Of a stretch of 64,000 nt of DNA, positions 47,975-60,998 are shown piece after piece. Each line of letters starts with the position of its first letter. Position 1 is the stretch's first letter. The DNA comes from Conus ventricosus (taxonomy: Eukaryota > Mollusca > Gastropoda > Neogastropoda > Conidae), in assembly GCA_018398815.1 (NCBI GenBank), contig CM031595.1, positions 45,373,521-45,437,520 of the forward strand. The letters are read 5' to 3'. The translations under genes were made by a program, and so were the position numbers. Below the pieces are notes generated by a model that was not told the DNA's origin, did no database searches, and saw only the letters and a list, made by a program, of their open reading frames with translations.

Positions 47975-48850
47975 TTCTTCTTCTTCTTCTTCCTTCCTAA
48001 AATTACTGGTTCACTTAAAAACGAAGTAGTCACCACGCGCATGTTAAAAAGTAAAATTGAAAAAATACAAAAACAGTGCGACTCCAGACTGTTGGCCCCT
48101 GGAGCAAACTTGGCAACAAGGGTCGCACTAGATATTCTAGAGTTTAAAAAATGGCCAAACTCAGGCCCAGGCAATTGTAAAACATCTGGGAAGAAAACAA
48201 GAAACTCATCAATATGCAGAACTCAAAACTGTCGAATCAATTTGTTTTTTTTTAAAGAGAATGCATTCTGGGGCAATCTGATGACCCCCGCAGTGAGTTC
48301 CACAGCCGTTCAGAACTGGGATGAAAAGAAAGTAAGTGGCTGTCAATATTTGATGCAGTATGGTATAACATTGACCGCCAGCTCCTGTGCTACTTTATTT
48401 CATACTAGTTTTGTTCCCATTGGAAATATCAATTTACTTAGCTCTGCCTTTGAAAAAGATGTTAAGTTTAATAAAAGCTCCTTCTCGCTTTCCTAATGGT
48501 TTCCATTCTAACTTCCTCATATTTCTTCCTAGTAATCCCCTTTTCTCTGATGTGGTTCCCTGTTACGAACCGATGCTGCTCTCCTCTGAATCTTTTCGAG
48601 GTTATCAATAACCTTTAGATGAAGGAACCAAACTGAGGGCAAACACAATTCCAGTACTGGTCTAACCAGTGTTTGTAGCATCGTCCTTTAACAATTTGGT
48701 GAGGCGTTTTGTTACATATACGCAACACTTGGCACCTTTTGGGATGAAATTCCATTTTCCAAGTTCTTATCCCACCTTTGTACAAGCGTTTAGATCTTCT
48801 GGTAAATGCGTGGATCATTCTTGCTTCTAATTGTCTATATACTTAAACTG
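47975..48850 (-). mobile_element. CR1-like non-LTR retrotransposon, 5'-truncated copy A3
   Basis: Minus-strand relative of copies A1 and A2. It begins 3' with the GAA-rich tail (47976-47990) and shares the C-terminal coding and 3' UTR blocks, for example GGGCCAACAGT...GTCGCACTG. It ends at about 48850 within the RT domain, where the family reads DSLVYRTIRSKNDTRI. It has an internal deletion near 48700 and many one-base indels. Confidence 0.85.
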
Positions 48851-48854
48851 TCCA

Positions 48855-50390
48855 CTGTTATACTATCATCTACTATTAGCACTACCACCACTAAAGAACG
48901 ACCTGAACCGTGTGAAGACAGAAACACATAGAAGGGACATGTAACGCCAGTTCTGGCTATAATTGCTAAAGGCAATTTGTCTCTACAAACCAAACCTAAA
49001 CATACACAATCTAATGGCATCCCAAACTGTACGCCAGAGTTTATGTGACAAAATAAATGAATGAAAGGAAAGTTCAGTGCAGGCATTCGATATACACTGG
49101 GCCCCCGGACGAAAACCGACAGCTTTTATGATATTGTCCGGGAATTAAACAAACCACAACCAATTACCACAATATCAAGCGCCTATGATCTAGAACGGGT
49201 GTGCTTTTTCAGAGTCCGAGATGCCGAGGATCGTGCGGCCCTACAAAATAGGTCCTACAATAAACCCCCGACAGTCACAGTTCGCTGACATGGTGTTTGT
49301 GTCTGACATTCTTAGTGAAAAAACCACATAAATAAGTTAGGTAATGTGACATTTTGAACTTCCACTTGCAGTTCGGTGATAGAGAAACCGAAGTAAACAT
49401 GCAGTGAAGTTGCGGCTTGATATAACTATAATAAGCTTTAGTTTCCATTTTCAAATCTTGGCTCACAGTGACGAATTATCAGCTTCTTCTTTGCTTACGG
49501 ATAAGAACCTGCCAGGTTTTCCAACCTCTGTACTTTGGGGTTAAAAGAGGCTACAGTACAGAAGGTGAAAGTCATTATCAAGCGTGCAAAGCGTTCGCAT
49601 TAACTATTTGGATAAGCCCACCCCTCCCCCATCCTCGAGGTGTTATCCCCATCTAACCTGGGCCCCCCCCCCCCCCCCCCCCCCTCTCCTCCTGTGTGCG
49701 ATGTGCCAAATGCCACAATTAACAAACTGGCACAAATCGCTATACAGTGCGTGTAAAACGACCTGAAGCTTTGCATAAATTTATGCTCAGATAAAAATAG
49801 GCCTACATTGAATGAGATCAAATTAACAATCCCCCACCGTCAGGTTAGTTGCTTTTAAGGCCTAGTGCGACATAATCATGTAACAGAAAATACATCAACT
49901 ACTTTTTTGGGGGGCTGAGTGTGGTATGTGTGTGCATGCCCCATACGCATATTAGTTCTTCAATTTTATGTCTTCCCACAAATAGTTATTACAGACGAAT
50001 TGTGTAACTAATAGTGTGTGTGTTGTGTGTAATGCGCGTATGTGCGTGTATGTGTTTGCGTGCGTGCGTGAATGTGTGTGTGTGTGTAATTTCTTTTTGT
50101 ATATGGGATGTTGTTGAAAGTCAAAGATAAATTCCTGCTGGAATACGTAATAGAGTGGGCATAACGAGCAAGAAAAGCAATAATCATGTCCAGCGAGGAG
50201 GCTGCCTGGCTTTTGGAGCTCCCGTTTTTAATTCATTTTTACATCTTTTACGTCTTTACATCTTTTACATCTTTTACTCATACGAGTAACTGTCAATTTT
50301 AATGATCAGCACTGTTGGTTTAATGCTAAATTTTATTTTATTTTAACGAAATGTGTTTTAAAACCTTTCAAGGTGAGTTTTTCTTATTTG
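48855..50390. other. Unassigned; candidate 5' flank of copy A2
   Basis: A plus-strand 75-codon open frame at 49061-49288 has protein-like composition but no recognised family. A C run lies at 49662-49684, and GT-rich imperfect repeats at 50012-50088. The 5' UTR of copy A2 probably starts somewhere between about 50150 and 50400. Confidence 0.35.
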
Positions 50391-50400
50391 GCTTTTCAAG

Positions 50401-53400
50401 ATGGCTACCGGCGTGTTGTTCCTCGGCTTCGTTAAAAGTTTTCTATTTTTCCTTGCTCTTTCCACATGTGACAGGAACAACAATATTCCTAGCACTCAGT
50501 TTAATTTTGAAATTTTAGATGTAGATGTAGACGCCTTTAGTTCTATTTTTGCAGGTTTCAAAACTTTGTGCAACCTGAACCATGTTAGTCTCCTGTGTGC
50601 ACCTGTGCCGAGTACTGTTCTCACGTCTATTACTAGGCCCAGATTTGAACCCCTGATTTCAATTAACATCAGAAATAGTACAGTGATAAGGAATTGTTTG
50701 ATTAAAAGAGTTAGACATAGAGGAGTTAAATCATGGCTTTTAAGCCTTATCCTATCGGGAGACATTGAACTCAATCCTGGTCCGTCCACCAAAGTAAAAT
50801 ATCCATGCGGAGTTTGCAATTTTAAGTCACATGGAAACATAAAGCAGTTGCCTGTGACGTCTGCAATTCATGGTATCACACTAAATGTATGTTAATGAAT
50901 TCAGCAGTTTATGAAGCATTATGCAATAGTGATATATCTTGGACTTGTTTTACCTGCGGGCTTCCAAACTTTAGCTCGAGACTTTTTGAAGATTCTATTG
51001 AAGACTGCAGCTCAGAAAGCAACCGTTTTGACCCTATTTCACCAGACCGATCCCCAAAAGAAAACTTGAAATTTTGTCCTAAGTTTGCATCCACCCCTGA
51101 TTCTAAAACTGATAAAATCCCAAATCATAAAGTGCAACGGAACCCCAAATCATTAAGAGAAAAAGATAAACTTAAATGCATAGTTGTAAATTTTTCAATC
51201 TCTTATAAAGAAAAAGGAAGAACTCAGTAATTTAGTCACCAAAAAAAAACATTGATGTTGTAATTGGAACAGAAACTTGGCTAGAAACTGGAACATCCAG
51301 CAGCGAACTTCTAATGGAGGACTTTGATATTTATAGAAAGGACAGACTTGGAAAAAGAGGTGGGGGAGTCTTGATTGCCATTAGGAAGAACTTAGCCAGT
51401 GAGTTTTTATATCAAGGCAAAAATAGTGAAAGTTTATTTTGTAGGATTAATTTTAAGAATAAGAGACCTGTCATTGTTGGATCAGTTTACAGACCTCCAG
51501 ACTCAGATGAAAATGTATGTTCGTCTATCTGCAGAGACATTTCTAATATTGTTTTGGCCAATAGGAAGGCAATATTATGGATTGGTGGAGACTTTAACTT
51601 ACCAGATATTGATTGGAGTGAAGATGCCATACTTGGTAATCAATACAGTAAAAATATTAATACTCAGTTTTTTGATGCACGAAAGACCTTGGATTAGTAC
51701 AGTCAGTTGAATCACCAACTCGTGGTAAGGCATTCCTGGATTTATTTTTTATCAATTGTCCAGGCGCCTTAGGCAATCAGGAATTAATTGCAGGCCTGGG
51801 TGATCATGATATAGTTCTCTTAGAGAGCAACTTTCAACCCTTTCGAAGAAAACCCCCTAAACGTACCATCAGACTCTGGAACCAAGCAGATTTACCAAAA
51901 TTGCGCAGGGATACTCGTGATTTCAGCCGTCTTTTTTGAGGTCCCATAGTGTTAAAGATAATGTCAGTGACCTTTGGAAGTGTATAAAATCTAACTTGGA
52001 ATTTATTATGGATGACAACATACCTACTAAAATAACTTCAAGCAAGAACCACCAGCCATGGATTACTACAAAAACTAAATGTTTGTTGAGAAGGAAACAT
52101 CGTTTCTTTAAGAAATTGAAACTACATCCTAATTCAGAAAAATTACTGGTTAGGTATAAACATATTAAGAGACGGTGTCAGAGAGAATGTAGACTTGCTC
52201 ACTCCAATTATGTTAATTCGATGATTTCGGAAGGTGATCATCAAAACAAGAAATTATGGTCTTACATAAGGAGTAAGAGACAGGACAACATTGGGATTCC
52301 AGACCTGAGAAACAACCAGAATAACCTAATACAGGACCCTGAAGGGAAAGCAAACTTACTAAACAAGCAGTTTTGTTCAGTTTTCTCAAATCCCAAACCT
52401 TTAATTAACGTTAGACTAAAGATGATGATAAACTCCCTGAAATGCAAAACATCAAAGTAAACAAAGCAGGAGTATTTAAGTTACTGACCAATATCAATGA
52501 AAACAAAGCTACTGGTCCCGATGGCATTCCTGGCAAGCTCTTAAAATTATGTGCCAATGAATTGAGTGAGGTATACCAATTACTTTACCAAGCTTCACTG
52601 GACCAGGGAGTAATACCTGATGAGTGGCGAGATGCGAGCATTGTTCCCTTATTCAAAAAGGGTGACAAAACAAAGCAGAGAACTATAGACCTGTATCTCT
52701 TACATCCATATCAGCTAAACTACTTGAACACATAATATATAGTAGCATAATGGACCATCTTGACAAATATGACTTCTTAAATAATTTCCCAGCATGGTTT
52801 TAGACAGCGAAGGAGTTGTGAGACTCAACTTATAACAACTCTCAATGATTTTAGTAACTGTTTAAATAACAGACAGCAAATAGATGCAATTTTATTAGAC
52901 TTTTCTAAAGCCTTTGATAAGTTGACCATGAGGGCCTGCTGCTTAAATTAGAACACATTGGCATTGACGGTTTCTTTGCTAAAATGGGCTAGATCATTCC
53001 TCGTTGGGAGAATGCAGAAAGTTGTTGTGGAAGGGTCGTCATCCCATTGTAAACCAGTCTTGTCAGTGTACCACAGGGAACTGTTCTGGGCCCTTGTTTT
53101 TCTTAATTTATATAAATGACATAAGTAGAAATCTCTCTCCTGGAACTACTATAAGGCTTTTTGCAGATGACAGTTTAGTATATAGAACAATCAGAAGCAA
53201 GAATGATACTCGCATTCTACAAGAAGATCTAAACGCTTTTACAAGAGTGGGAAAGAACTTGGAAAATGGAATTTCATCCCCAAAAGTGCCAAGTGTTGCG
53301 TATATGTAACAAGCGCTCACCAATTAGATCAGATTATTCTATCCATAATACTATTCTTAAGAAACTAATGCTGCAAAATATTTAGGCGTGATTATAGATA

Positions 53401-54200
53401 GTCGTCTCAAATGGAAAGAACATTACAATTTAGTATGTAAGAAAGCAAATAACATCTTAGCTTTCTTATACAGGAACATCAATGACTGCCCCCAAAAGGT
53501 TAAAGACGACTGCTACAAAACACTGGTTAGACCAGTACTGGAATATGGTTGCTCAGTTTGGGATCCTTACCATCTAAAGGACATTGATAACCTCGAAAAG
53601 ATTCAGAAGAGAGCAGCACGGTTCGTAACAGGGAACCACATCAGAGAAAAGGGGAATACTAGGAAGAACATGAGGAAATTAGAATGGAAACCCTTAGAAG
53701 AGAGAAGAGCTTTTATTAAACTTAACACCTTTTTCAAAGGCAGAGCTAAAGTAATTGATATTCCAATGGAACAACTAGTATTGAATAAAAGTAGCACCAG
53801 AGTGGCGGTCAATGTTATACCATACCTGCATCAAATATTGACAACCACTTACATTCTTTTTATCCCAGTTCTGTACGGCTGTGGAACTCACTGCCGGGTG
53901 TCCATCAAGATCGCCACAAGTGCAATCTCATTTCAAGGGACAAATTGATTCGACAGTTTTGAGATCTGCATATTGATGATTTTCTATTTTTATTTCCCCA
54001 GATATTTTATTATCACCTGGGCCTGAATTTGGCCATTGCTTTTAAATCGAGTGCGACCCCTTGTTGCCAAATTTGCTCCAGGGGCCAACAGTCAGAGTCG
54101 CACTGTTTTATGTTATTTTATTTTATTTTTTAACATGCGCGCTGGTGACCTACTCGTTTTTGAGTGAACCAGTATTTTAGGAAGAAGAAGAAGAACATTT
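50401..54200 (+). mobile_element. CR1-like non-LTR retrotransposon with N-terminal 2A motif, longest copy A2
   Basis: Plus strand. A 165-codon frame from ATG 50401 opens with a hydrophobic segment (VLFLGFVKSFLFFLALSTC) and carries the 2A-like SWLLSLILSGDIELNPGP (50731-50784), then a PHD finger: CGVC, CDVC, WYHTKC, CFTC (50809-50972, one frameshift). AP endonuclease follows (GGGVLIAIRKN, VYRPPDSDE, GGDFNLPDIDWSED), then RT ([28 protein letters not shown] near 53166) and the C-terminal LEYGCSVWDPYHLKDIDN. The 3' end is GAAGAAGAAGAA at about 54181-54195. About eight one-base breaks split the frame. No separate ORF1 was seen; the 2A would release an N-terminal peptide. Confidence 0.9.
50731..50784 (+). 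other. 2A-like ribosome-skipping motif in the retrotransposon ORF
   Basis: Residues 111-128 of the 50401 frame end D-I-E-L-N-P-G-P, an exact match to the DxExNPGP consensus, preceded by the leucine-rich helix usual for active 2A sequences. Skipping would occur between Gly127 and Pro128 (P codon 50782-50784), separating the hydrophobic N-terminal segment from the PHD-endonuclease-RT polyprotein. 2A motifs at this position are known in some CR1/L2-type and other APE retrotransposons of invertebrates. Confidence 0.85.
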
Positions 54201-54429
54201 TAGGTAATATCAGTGGAGTCTATCTATCTTGTGAAATATTAGTACCAGCCTTTTGCACTATAGTCTTTGCTCTTGGACAATCTAGTAATATGTGATGCAC
54301 ACACATACATGTAACATTTTTGCTGTATTTGGTTCGAAATCAATTTAAACACATCCTGTGAATTAAACTGACTACCTCTCTAGATATCAGACTTTCGAAT
54401 TTTGTCTAATTGAGTTGTGGGGTGGATGT

Positions 54430-54980
54430 CAGGATTTGGTTGTTTACAATTGTATGTTGAAATTGGAATTTTACCTTTGAACGAGTTTGGAAAAGTGTCC
54501 TCAAAATTTGTTTTAAAGAACCTTTCACAAAAAAGTTTCTGTACAAAGTATCTCTAAATTCAGAGACAGATTTTGCTAAAAGAGCAAAAGACATAAAATC
54601 AACTAAATCCACTCTGTCATACACATCTACTGTTCCCCCAAAAACAATATCAACCAGAATGAAATAGCTGTCAACCTGTCCTTTCCACCCATTCCCAAAT
54701 GGGAACAAACCAAAGCAATTATGACACAAGTATACTGAACTGAACACAAACGATCCACCATATCTTTAAAAAAAATAATGTAAATTCTCATTTGGAAAAT
54801 CAGTATAAGGACCATCTTCAAATTTTCACAGATGGCTCAGTATTGGATGACTATAGAACAGGAGCAGCTTTTAAAATACCAAAATTAAAAGTGGAGGAAT
54901 TATGTTATCGTGGCAAACACTTGTTAGTTTTTACTGCAGAAGGCACGACTGCACTGAACATTCTGTAGACCTATCAGAAT
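54430..54980 (+). pseudogene. RNase H domain fragment of a non-LTR retrotransposon
   Basis: The plus strand reads AVNLSFPPIPKWEQTKAI (54667 onward) and then, in another frame, DHLQIFTDGSVLDDYRTGAA and FKIPKLKVEELCYRGKHLLV followed by FTAE. The Asp of TDGS (54831-54833) and the Glu of FTAE (54939-54941) are 36 residues apart, as for the first two catalytic residues of RNase H1-type domains. The remaining catalytic residues are lost after a stop near 54966. Upstream, 54430-54660 probably belongs to the same element's connection region but is not clear. Confidence 0.65.
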
Positions 54981-55009
54981 GTTATGCTTTGATTAATGGA
55001 GCATCTGTG

Positions 55010-57120
55010 TGTGTGTGAAGAGAGTGAGAATAAGAGGGACGGAGAGAGAGACAGAGACAGAGATATGAAAGGTCATGGTAAAATAAGAGACAGAGAGCAA
55101 GGGGTCATTTGATAGATGAGCCTTTATACTAAAACAATATAAAATGAAACTGTCCCACAGCCTTCAGTAAAAAGAGTTAACAATGTTCAAATTTTCGGAT
55201 GCTTGATTCCCCCCAAATTTAACAGTTGCAATGTGTTCCCTTGCATTACACACAAACAATATAAAAAAACTTCTTTTTCCAGAGAATTCAGCAAGGTATC
55301 AAACATCTGAGAGGACTGGAAGATGTACAAGATTGTTTTTAAATGTACATTTGAGCGCTGCAGAAAATTTTGTATACAGTTAGTCCTGTTCATGTTTTTA
55401 AAAGCTCAACAGACCATGGGGTCAAGTCAGCCTTGTCATGTCATCACAATCAGTTTCAAGCATGTTTAGAGAAAATAAGCAAACAAACAAACAACTCATC
55501 AATTCGTTTCTTTAAGAAATGTTTAGAATGCCCTACAAGTGAATCTACCCTTTCTCCCTCTCTTCTCAACAACCCCCCCCCCCCCCCCCCCCAAATAAAA
55601 GACAGATAGAAATGACATGACTTATTATCATCAATAGCCATAGACTTAAATCTCAATATTACATTAGATTCAGTCATCATTGATTGTCAAAACATTTTTT
55701 CAAAGGCGGAAGAAATTAGCAGTACTATCCAAAATAGTTAGATTTTTCGAAGGCCTAGATCCTACTTGATGCACTAAAGTTGTAATAATTGTGACATGTT
55801 TCATCCCTACTGCTGCATTGATCATGGGCAGAATAGAGAAACACTGTCCAGTGATCTCTTTAGGTGGCTCAGTGACATCAAGAGACATTGGCAGAAGGGG
55901 CTTTCTGAACATGACACACAGTCACTCAAGCTGATGTTGACATTTGGAGGAAAGAAAATGATCACCTGATGAACATAGAATTCTGTCAAGATCAGACAAA
56001 CTGGATTGGCTTAATGTGTTGAACAGGTAATGAGCCTAGATTAACATTCAGTAAAATGCCAGCCTAGTGTTGACATTAGGCAGTGTTCCTGCCTAATATC
56101 ACTATAATGTCTACATGATGTATTTGTCAACATTAAGGGTGATACCTGTGTATACTTTCATACCTTGTTTCTATAATCACAATATCGTCTTTTACCATGT
56201 TTGCATGCACTGTTTTATTTCTTTTAGAACAATTAGGAAACATTTACTGACCAAACATTCTGGCAGAGGTACTGAAAGGGATAATGTGTATCTTCTATTA
56301 TTAGTGTTTTTTTTTTTTAACTTATCGTGTTATCGTTTTAAGATTATGATGATGTGAAAAGTTATATTCAAGCAAGAAAAGTATTCGATTGCCACATTTT
56401 TTTTTCACCATTTCTTTTTATTGGTTATATTTGTGATGATATTAAAGTTCTGAATTGATTAAAAAAAAAAAAATTATAGAGAATGCAGGATGACTCTAGT
56501 ACTTCTTACACATAATTGATTTTTTTTCTTTTTTGTTGTTGTTGTTGTGTATAACGAGCCACATAAATGCTGTATGACAGCTTGATCAGTTCATGACAAG
56601 TACAGTCCTTTGAATGAGATTGAAAACTTGGTCATGTGTGTGAACGCATGCATAAAAGATCTGATACTGACGTCTGTCTGATTCCACATTCTAGACACAA
56701 ATAGGCCATCATTTGCCAATGGGATGGATGACATGAAAATAAAGCAGAAGCAGACTAGTGTCATGTTTAGAACATCATGCATGAAGATAGCATACGGTTG
56801 CTTTAATGGCAGGATTGAAAATGGTTGCATACACAGATACCATTCTGCTTTAGAGCCTAAGAATGAATAAGAAAGAAATAATCAATGAACATTGATGTAG
56901 TTTATGTCACAAAAGTTGGACACTATTTCTGATTCATGATCATAATATAAAGATTCAAATGTTTGTGAAGGTATTGCTTTATTACGGTTCTGTGAAGACA
57001 CTGTAAGCTTACATGACAAAACATTACTGATCATCTAATGAAACTTTGTCAAAATGTATATGAGCAGATGCTGTTGAGGTAGATTACTATTAACTGATGT
57101 CAAATATGAGAAAGATCTAT
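55010..57120. other. Unassigned sequence
   Basis: AT-rich. Contains a GA-rich block (55018-55100), a C run (55570-55592) and several T or A runs. No exon or transposon motif recognised. Open frames on both strands are short and overlapping. Confidence 0.4.
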
Positions 57121-57151
57121 TACATGGAATCAATTATTTGAGGTCAGTACA

Positions 57152-57189
<38 letters not shown>

Positions 57190-57250
57190 AGAGAGAGAAG
57201 TAAAACATGGAATCATTTATTTGAGGTCCATACACCATGAAGAGAGAAGA
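57120..57250. repeat. Imperfect duplication with (GA)n
   Basis: Two units of about 85 bp, each with CATGGAATCA.TTATTTGAGGTC..TACACCATG followed by GA repeats, start near 57123 and 57207. The (GA)n core is at 57158-57196. Confidence 0.8.
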
Positions 57251-57494
57251 GAAAGGTGCATGGCACAAGACATGTCAGTCTCAGAAAATATGGAACTGAG
57301 AAAGAGAAGACCAAAATGTGTCCTCAAAACATGAGAATAAGCCAGGGGAAAAAATGAGAGAGAAAGAGGGTAACATATAATCACTATAAGTCGGTAACAA
57401 CAACAGCAATCAAGAGGACATTGTAGATATGACAGCTGTACACAATGAACCGAGCAGCAGTATGATTTCACCGATGAAAGCATACTTAAACTGT

Positions 57495-57740
57495 CAAACA
57501 GTGATATGACATGGAGAAAGGGATTGGGGAAAGAGAAAACGTAAAGAAATCAAAAGAAATAAAGAAAAAAAACAACAGAGGAAGGAAAATGGGAAAGAAG
57601 AGAAAAGCAGAAGAAAAAAAGGGGAAAAAAAGAAAGAAAATGACAAGAATACAAACCAGGAGATGGAAAGGAAATGATAATGGATGAAAGAAGAAAAACA
57701 AGGGGAAAAGAACAAAAAGGCAGAAAAAAACCAACAACAA
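57495..57740. repeat. Polypurine (A/G) tract
   Basis: About 240 nt that is almost entirely purine on the plus strand, with AAAG, GGAAA and GAAGA runs. It makes long open frames on both strands (KEKKR on one, FFSF on the other) that are not genes. Confidence 0.8.
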
Positions 57741-58017
57741 ACCCCACAAGAGATACATCCTCACCTACTTGCCTGGAGAGTGAAGCATCATCAGATCAAG
57801 AAAAAACAAGAAAACAAAACAAAGTGCACATCAGTTATATGCGCAAGCATGAGTGTGTAATCACTGAATACAGTGGACTAATAACCTCTTTCTTGGTAGA
57901 AAAGGGAATAGTTGAAATAAAGCATACTGATACAGACATGCAGATAAATATACTGTACAGATTGTGCACACATGCTTGCATGGGGCTGCGTGTGTGTTCG
58001 CATGCGCATGCGCGTGC

Positions 58018-58018
58018 G

Positions 58019-58093
<75 letters not shown>

Positions 58094-58160
58094 CACACAC
58101 ACACAAAACACACACACACACACACAATCTTATACACACGCACACATGCACACACACACA

Positions 58161-58191
<31 letters not shown>

Positions 58192-58222
58192 CCACACACA
58201 CACACACACACAACACACACCT
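58018..58222. repeat. (CA)n microsatellite upstream of ACSM exon 1
   Basis: A CG/CA alternating start (58005-58032) is followed by (CA)n with AAAA, CTT and ACC interruptions. It ends about 45 nt before the acceptor-like CTTACAG of the first coding exon. Confidence 0.95.
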
Positions 58223-58267
58223 GTATCATACCTTTGTGTGGAGATGTTTCTAATCTATCTTACAGAG

Positions 58268-58549
58268 ATGGCCTCACAGCAGTTAACCAGAGTTGGTGCA
58301 TTGTACAGTACCATCATCTCCAGAAGATGCTTTGGTGCTTCACCGCTGCCTCTCAGTTCCTGCTGGAACAAATCACCAGATGTTTCTCAGGCTTCTCTAC
58401 AACAGAATGGGACCAGAAGTCTGCATATTTTGGATGTTCAGTCAACTTTCAATGATTACAAACATGAAAGACGGGCATTCAAGCTGACTGTGCCTGAGAA
58501 ATTCAACTTTGCCCGTGATGTGCTTGATGTCTGGGCTACTGCTGAGCAG
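58268..58549 (+). CDS. ACSM: ACSM-like medium-chain acyl-CoA synthetase, first coding exon
   Basis: 94 codons from ATG 58268 to the donor GAGCAG|GTATAC. The first residues, with LYSTIISRRCFGASPLPLSS, are arginine-, serine- and hydrophobic-rich without acid, like a mitochondrial targeting peptide. The end, VPEKFNFARDVLDVWATAEQ, is the conserved N-terminal FN.A.DVLD.WA motif of ACSM enzymes. These enzymes activate C4-C12 fatty acids with ATP and CoA in the mitochondrial matrix. An acceptor CTTACAG lies just upstream of the ATG, implying a 5' non-coding exon. The ATG starts after the CA repeat; upstream in-frame codons are repeat and polypurine sequence. Confidence 0.85.
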
Positions 58550-59881
58550 GTATACATTTCTTTTTGAACACCAGTGCTATGAGTTTTGGACCACAAGGTG
58601 CTTCAGAACTGGGGTGCTTCCCTTGGGATTTTAGAAAAGTTTTTTTTTCCCCCCCTTTCAACGAAGGTTCTCTTTTCCTTTTTGAAACCTTTTACATAAA
58701 CAATGTAATACATCATTCAATGAATTCACATGCACCAATAAGTAAAGACTATACTATCATTCTTTAGTAATTTCATACACAACACAATTTTAGAAAAGTT
58801 TGTTTGTTCATGTATTTTGCACGAGGGAGCAGGTGAAAAATGTTAAAACATGCAAACAAGGTCTTCCACATTTCACAGGTTAATAGTGTGCACATAGCTG
58901 TGAAGAAATGGTCTGCTTTGATGTTTGTAAACTTTAACTCTGAAAAAAAAGCTTAAGCTGTAAATTAAATGCTTTGGACTTGGGTTATGCTGGATACAAA
59001 AGTGCAGTGTGTAGCTGTTTGCTTGAGGTGATAAAAGTGTATATGTGAGGACATGGAGCTGAACTATGGTTGTTTTATGTATGCTGGATTGATGTGCTCT
59101 CTGTTGTGATAGTAGTTGTAGTATTGGTAATCAGAGTAGTAGCATGATAATGATGTTGGTAATTGTGATGATGATGACTATGATGATGATGCTGATGATT
59201 GTTTTTGTTGTTATTATTGTCTTATCACCTGATGCATGCGTTTTGTATTCCTTATTCATGATTTGGTCTTTTGTTTCAAAAAAACATGATTAATTGAAGA
59301 TAAAGAAAAATGTGTCTCCAAAGTCCAGCTGTTCTCGGGAATAGAGAATAATGAGAATAAAGTGTTTGAAAATGACCCATGGTATTAATGCATTAAATCT
59401 GGCTCTAACAGATGCGTCTGTAAACATGTCTTAATTGTTTGGGGGCTAGAATATTAGAAATTGGTGCTAAGATATTTCTCAGGGGGGTCACAAGTGTTTG
59501 ACTTTAAATAGGCATGACTTTTTTTATGTATGCCTTTTTCAACTCGGAGAATATGATCAGGAACCATTGGTTTGTGTGTGCTTGGGTACGTATATGTATA
59601 TGGGGTGGGTGTCAGCAAACTTGAGCAGAAGTGTAGGTTTAATAGGTGGCATTGTAAATGTCTGTTAACCTGGATCGTAAGTTTCAGTTAAGATGGTTGC
59701 AGAAAGAAACAAGAATAGGCTTATTTATTTATTCATTCAACATAGGTTTGACATTGGGTTGACTTATTGACTTGCTTATTTTGTAATCATTCACTGATGA
59801 GTTATTGTTATTTTCATTATTAAAAAGAAATGATAGTGTTAGAAGTTTTAGTTGTTTATTTTTTATCTGCTGATGCCAGCT

Positions 59882-60173
<292 letters not shown>

Positions 60174-60229
60174 CTCTGTGTTGGTGTCTTGTCAGAAATG
60201 ATGAAATGATTTCTGTGACCTGTTTTCAG

Positions 60230-60329
60230 AAAGGACAGAGAAACAGCAGCAATCCTGCATTATGGTGGACAGATGATAAAGGAAATGAAAAAACATTTCC
60301 TTTCAGACACTTTCACAGCTTTCTTGCAG
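60230..60329 (+). CDS. ACSM: ACSM-like acyl-CoA synthetase, exon 2
   Basis: 100 nt encoding KGQRNSSNPALWWTDDKGNE, then KTFPFRHFHSFLA. The NPALWW.D..G.E..F.F.... pattern is the second conserved block of ACSM proteins. Acceptor TTTTCAG, donor GCAG|GTAATC. Joins exon 1 in phase 0 (AEQ-KGQ) and leaves in phase 1. Confidence 0.88.
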
Positions 60330-60339
60330 GTAATCTTTC

Positions 60340-60560
60340 TGTCTCTGTCTCTGTCTCTCTGTTTCTGTCTATGTCTGTCTGTGTCTATGTCTCTGTCTGT
60401 GTCTGTCAGTCTCTCTTGTGCTGTTCAGTGTGTGTGTGCATGTGTGTGTGTGTGTGTGTGCGCGCGTATGTGTGTATGTCCAATTGAGTGTGTGTGGTGT
60501 TCCTGTGTATGTTTCTGTGTGTGCGTATGTGTGTGTGTGTATGTGTGTGTGTGTGTCTTT
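60340..60560. repeat. (TCTG)n and (TG)n repeats after ACSM exon 2
   Basis: TCTGTC-type repeats (60338-60415) and interrupted (TG)n (60428-60555), beginning about 10 nt after the exon 2 donor. Confidence 0.9.
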
Positions 60561-60974
60561 TGGATCTATTTCTTAACACAATTCTTGGAAAAAAACAAAC
60601 CGGTCAATTACAAATGTCACTATTGTCAGAACCTGTGTATGTGTAGGGAACGATGTGTATTGAAACAAAAAGGAAACAAACAAACAAAATTATTCAACAA
60701 CAAACATTTTGATTGAAGTCTGTTTTCATTGCAGCCGCTATCAAAACAAACTATTGTCATTTCATTACATTAAACACTTGTTCATTTCATCATAGAGCAA
60801 GATGTGAAGCTTATCCAGTTAATGAAGAGGAAAGGCAACAAATGTAAAGTAGCACAGCTGAACATTAGCAGAACATGTCAGTTTGCAGTCAGCACTGAAT
60901 GCAGCCTCTCTGTGATGCTTTACTAGCTGAGCATTGTCTACGCATAGAGTGGACCAGTGGGCCCTGCAGCATGG

Positions 60975-60998
60975 TTAGGAAGGGGGGGGGGGGGGGGA
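60975..60998. repeat. G homopolymer
   Basis: A run of about 18 G after AGGAAG, in the intron between ACSM exons 2 and 3. Confidence 0.9.

Noticed and set aside
54406..54747. Minus-strand 113-codon frame
   Set aside because: Antisense to the RNase H-type LINE fragment and without family resemblance.
57674..58567. 297-codon open frame
   Set aside because: Only its last 100 codons (from ATG 58268) are a real ACSM exon. The upstream part is polypurine and (CA)n translation with a splice acceptor in between.
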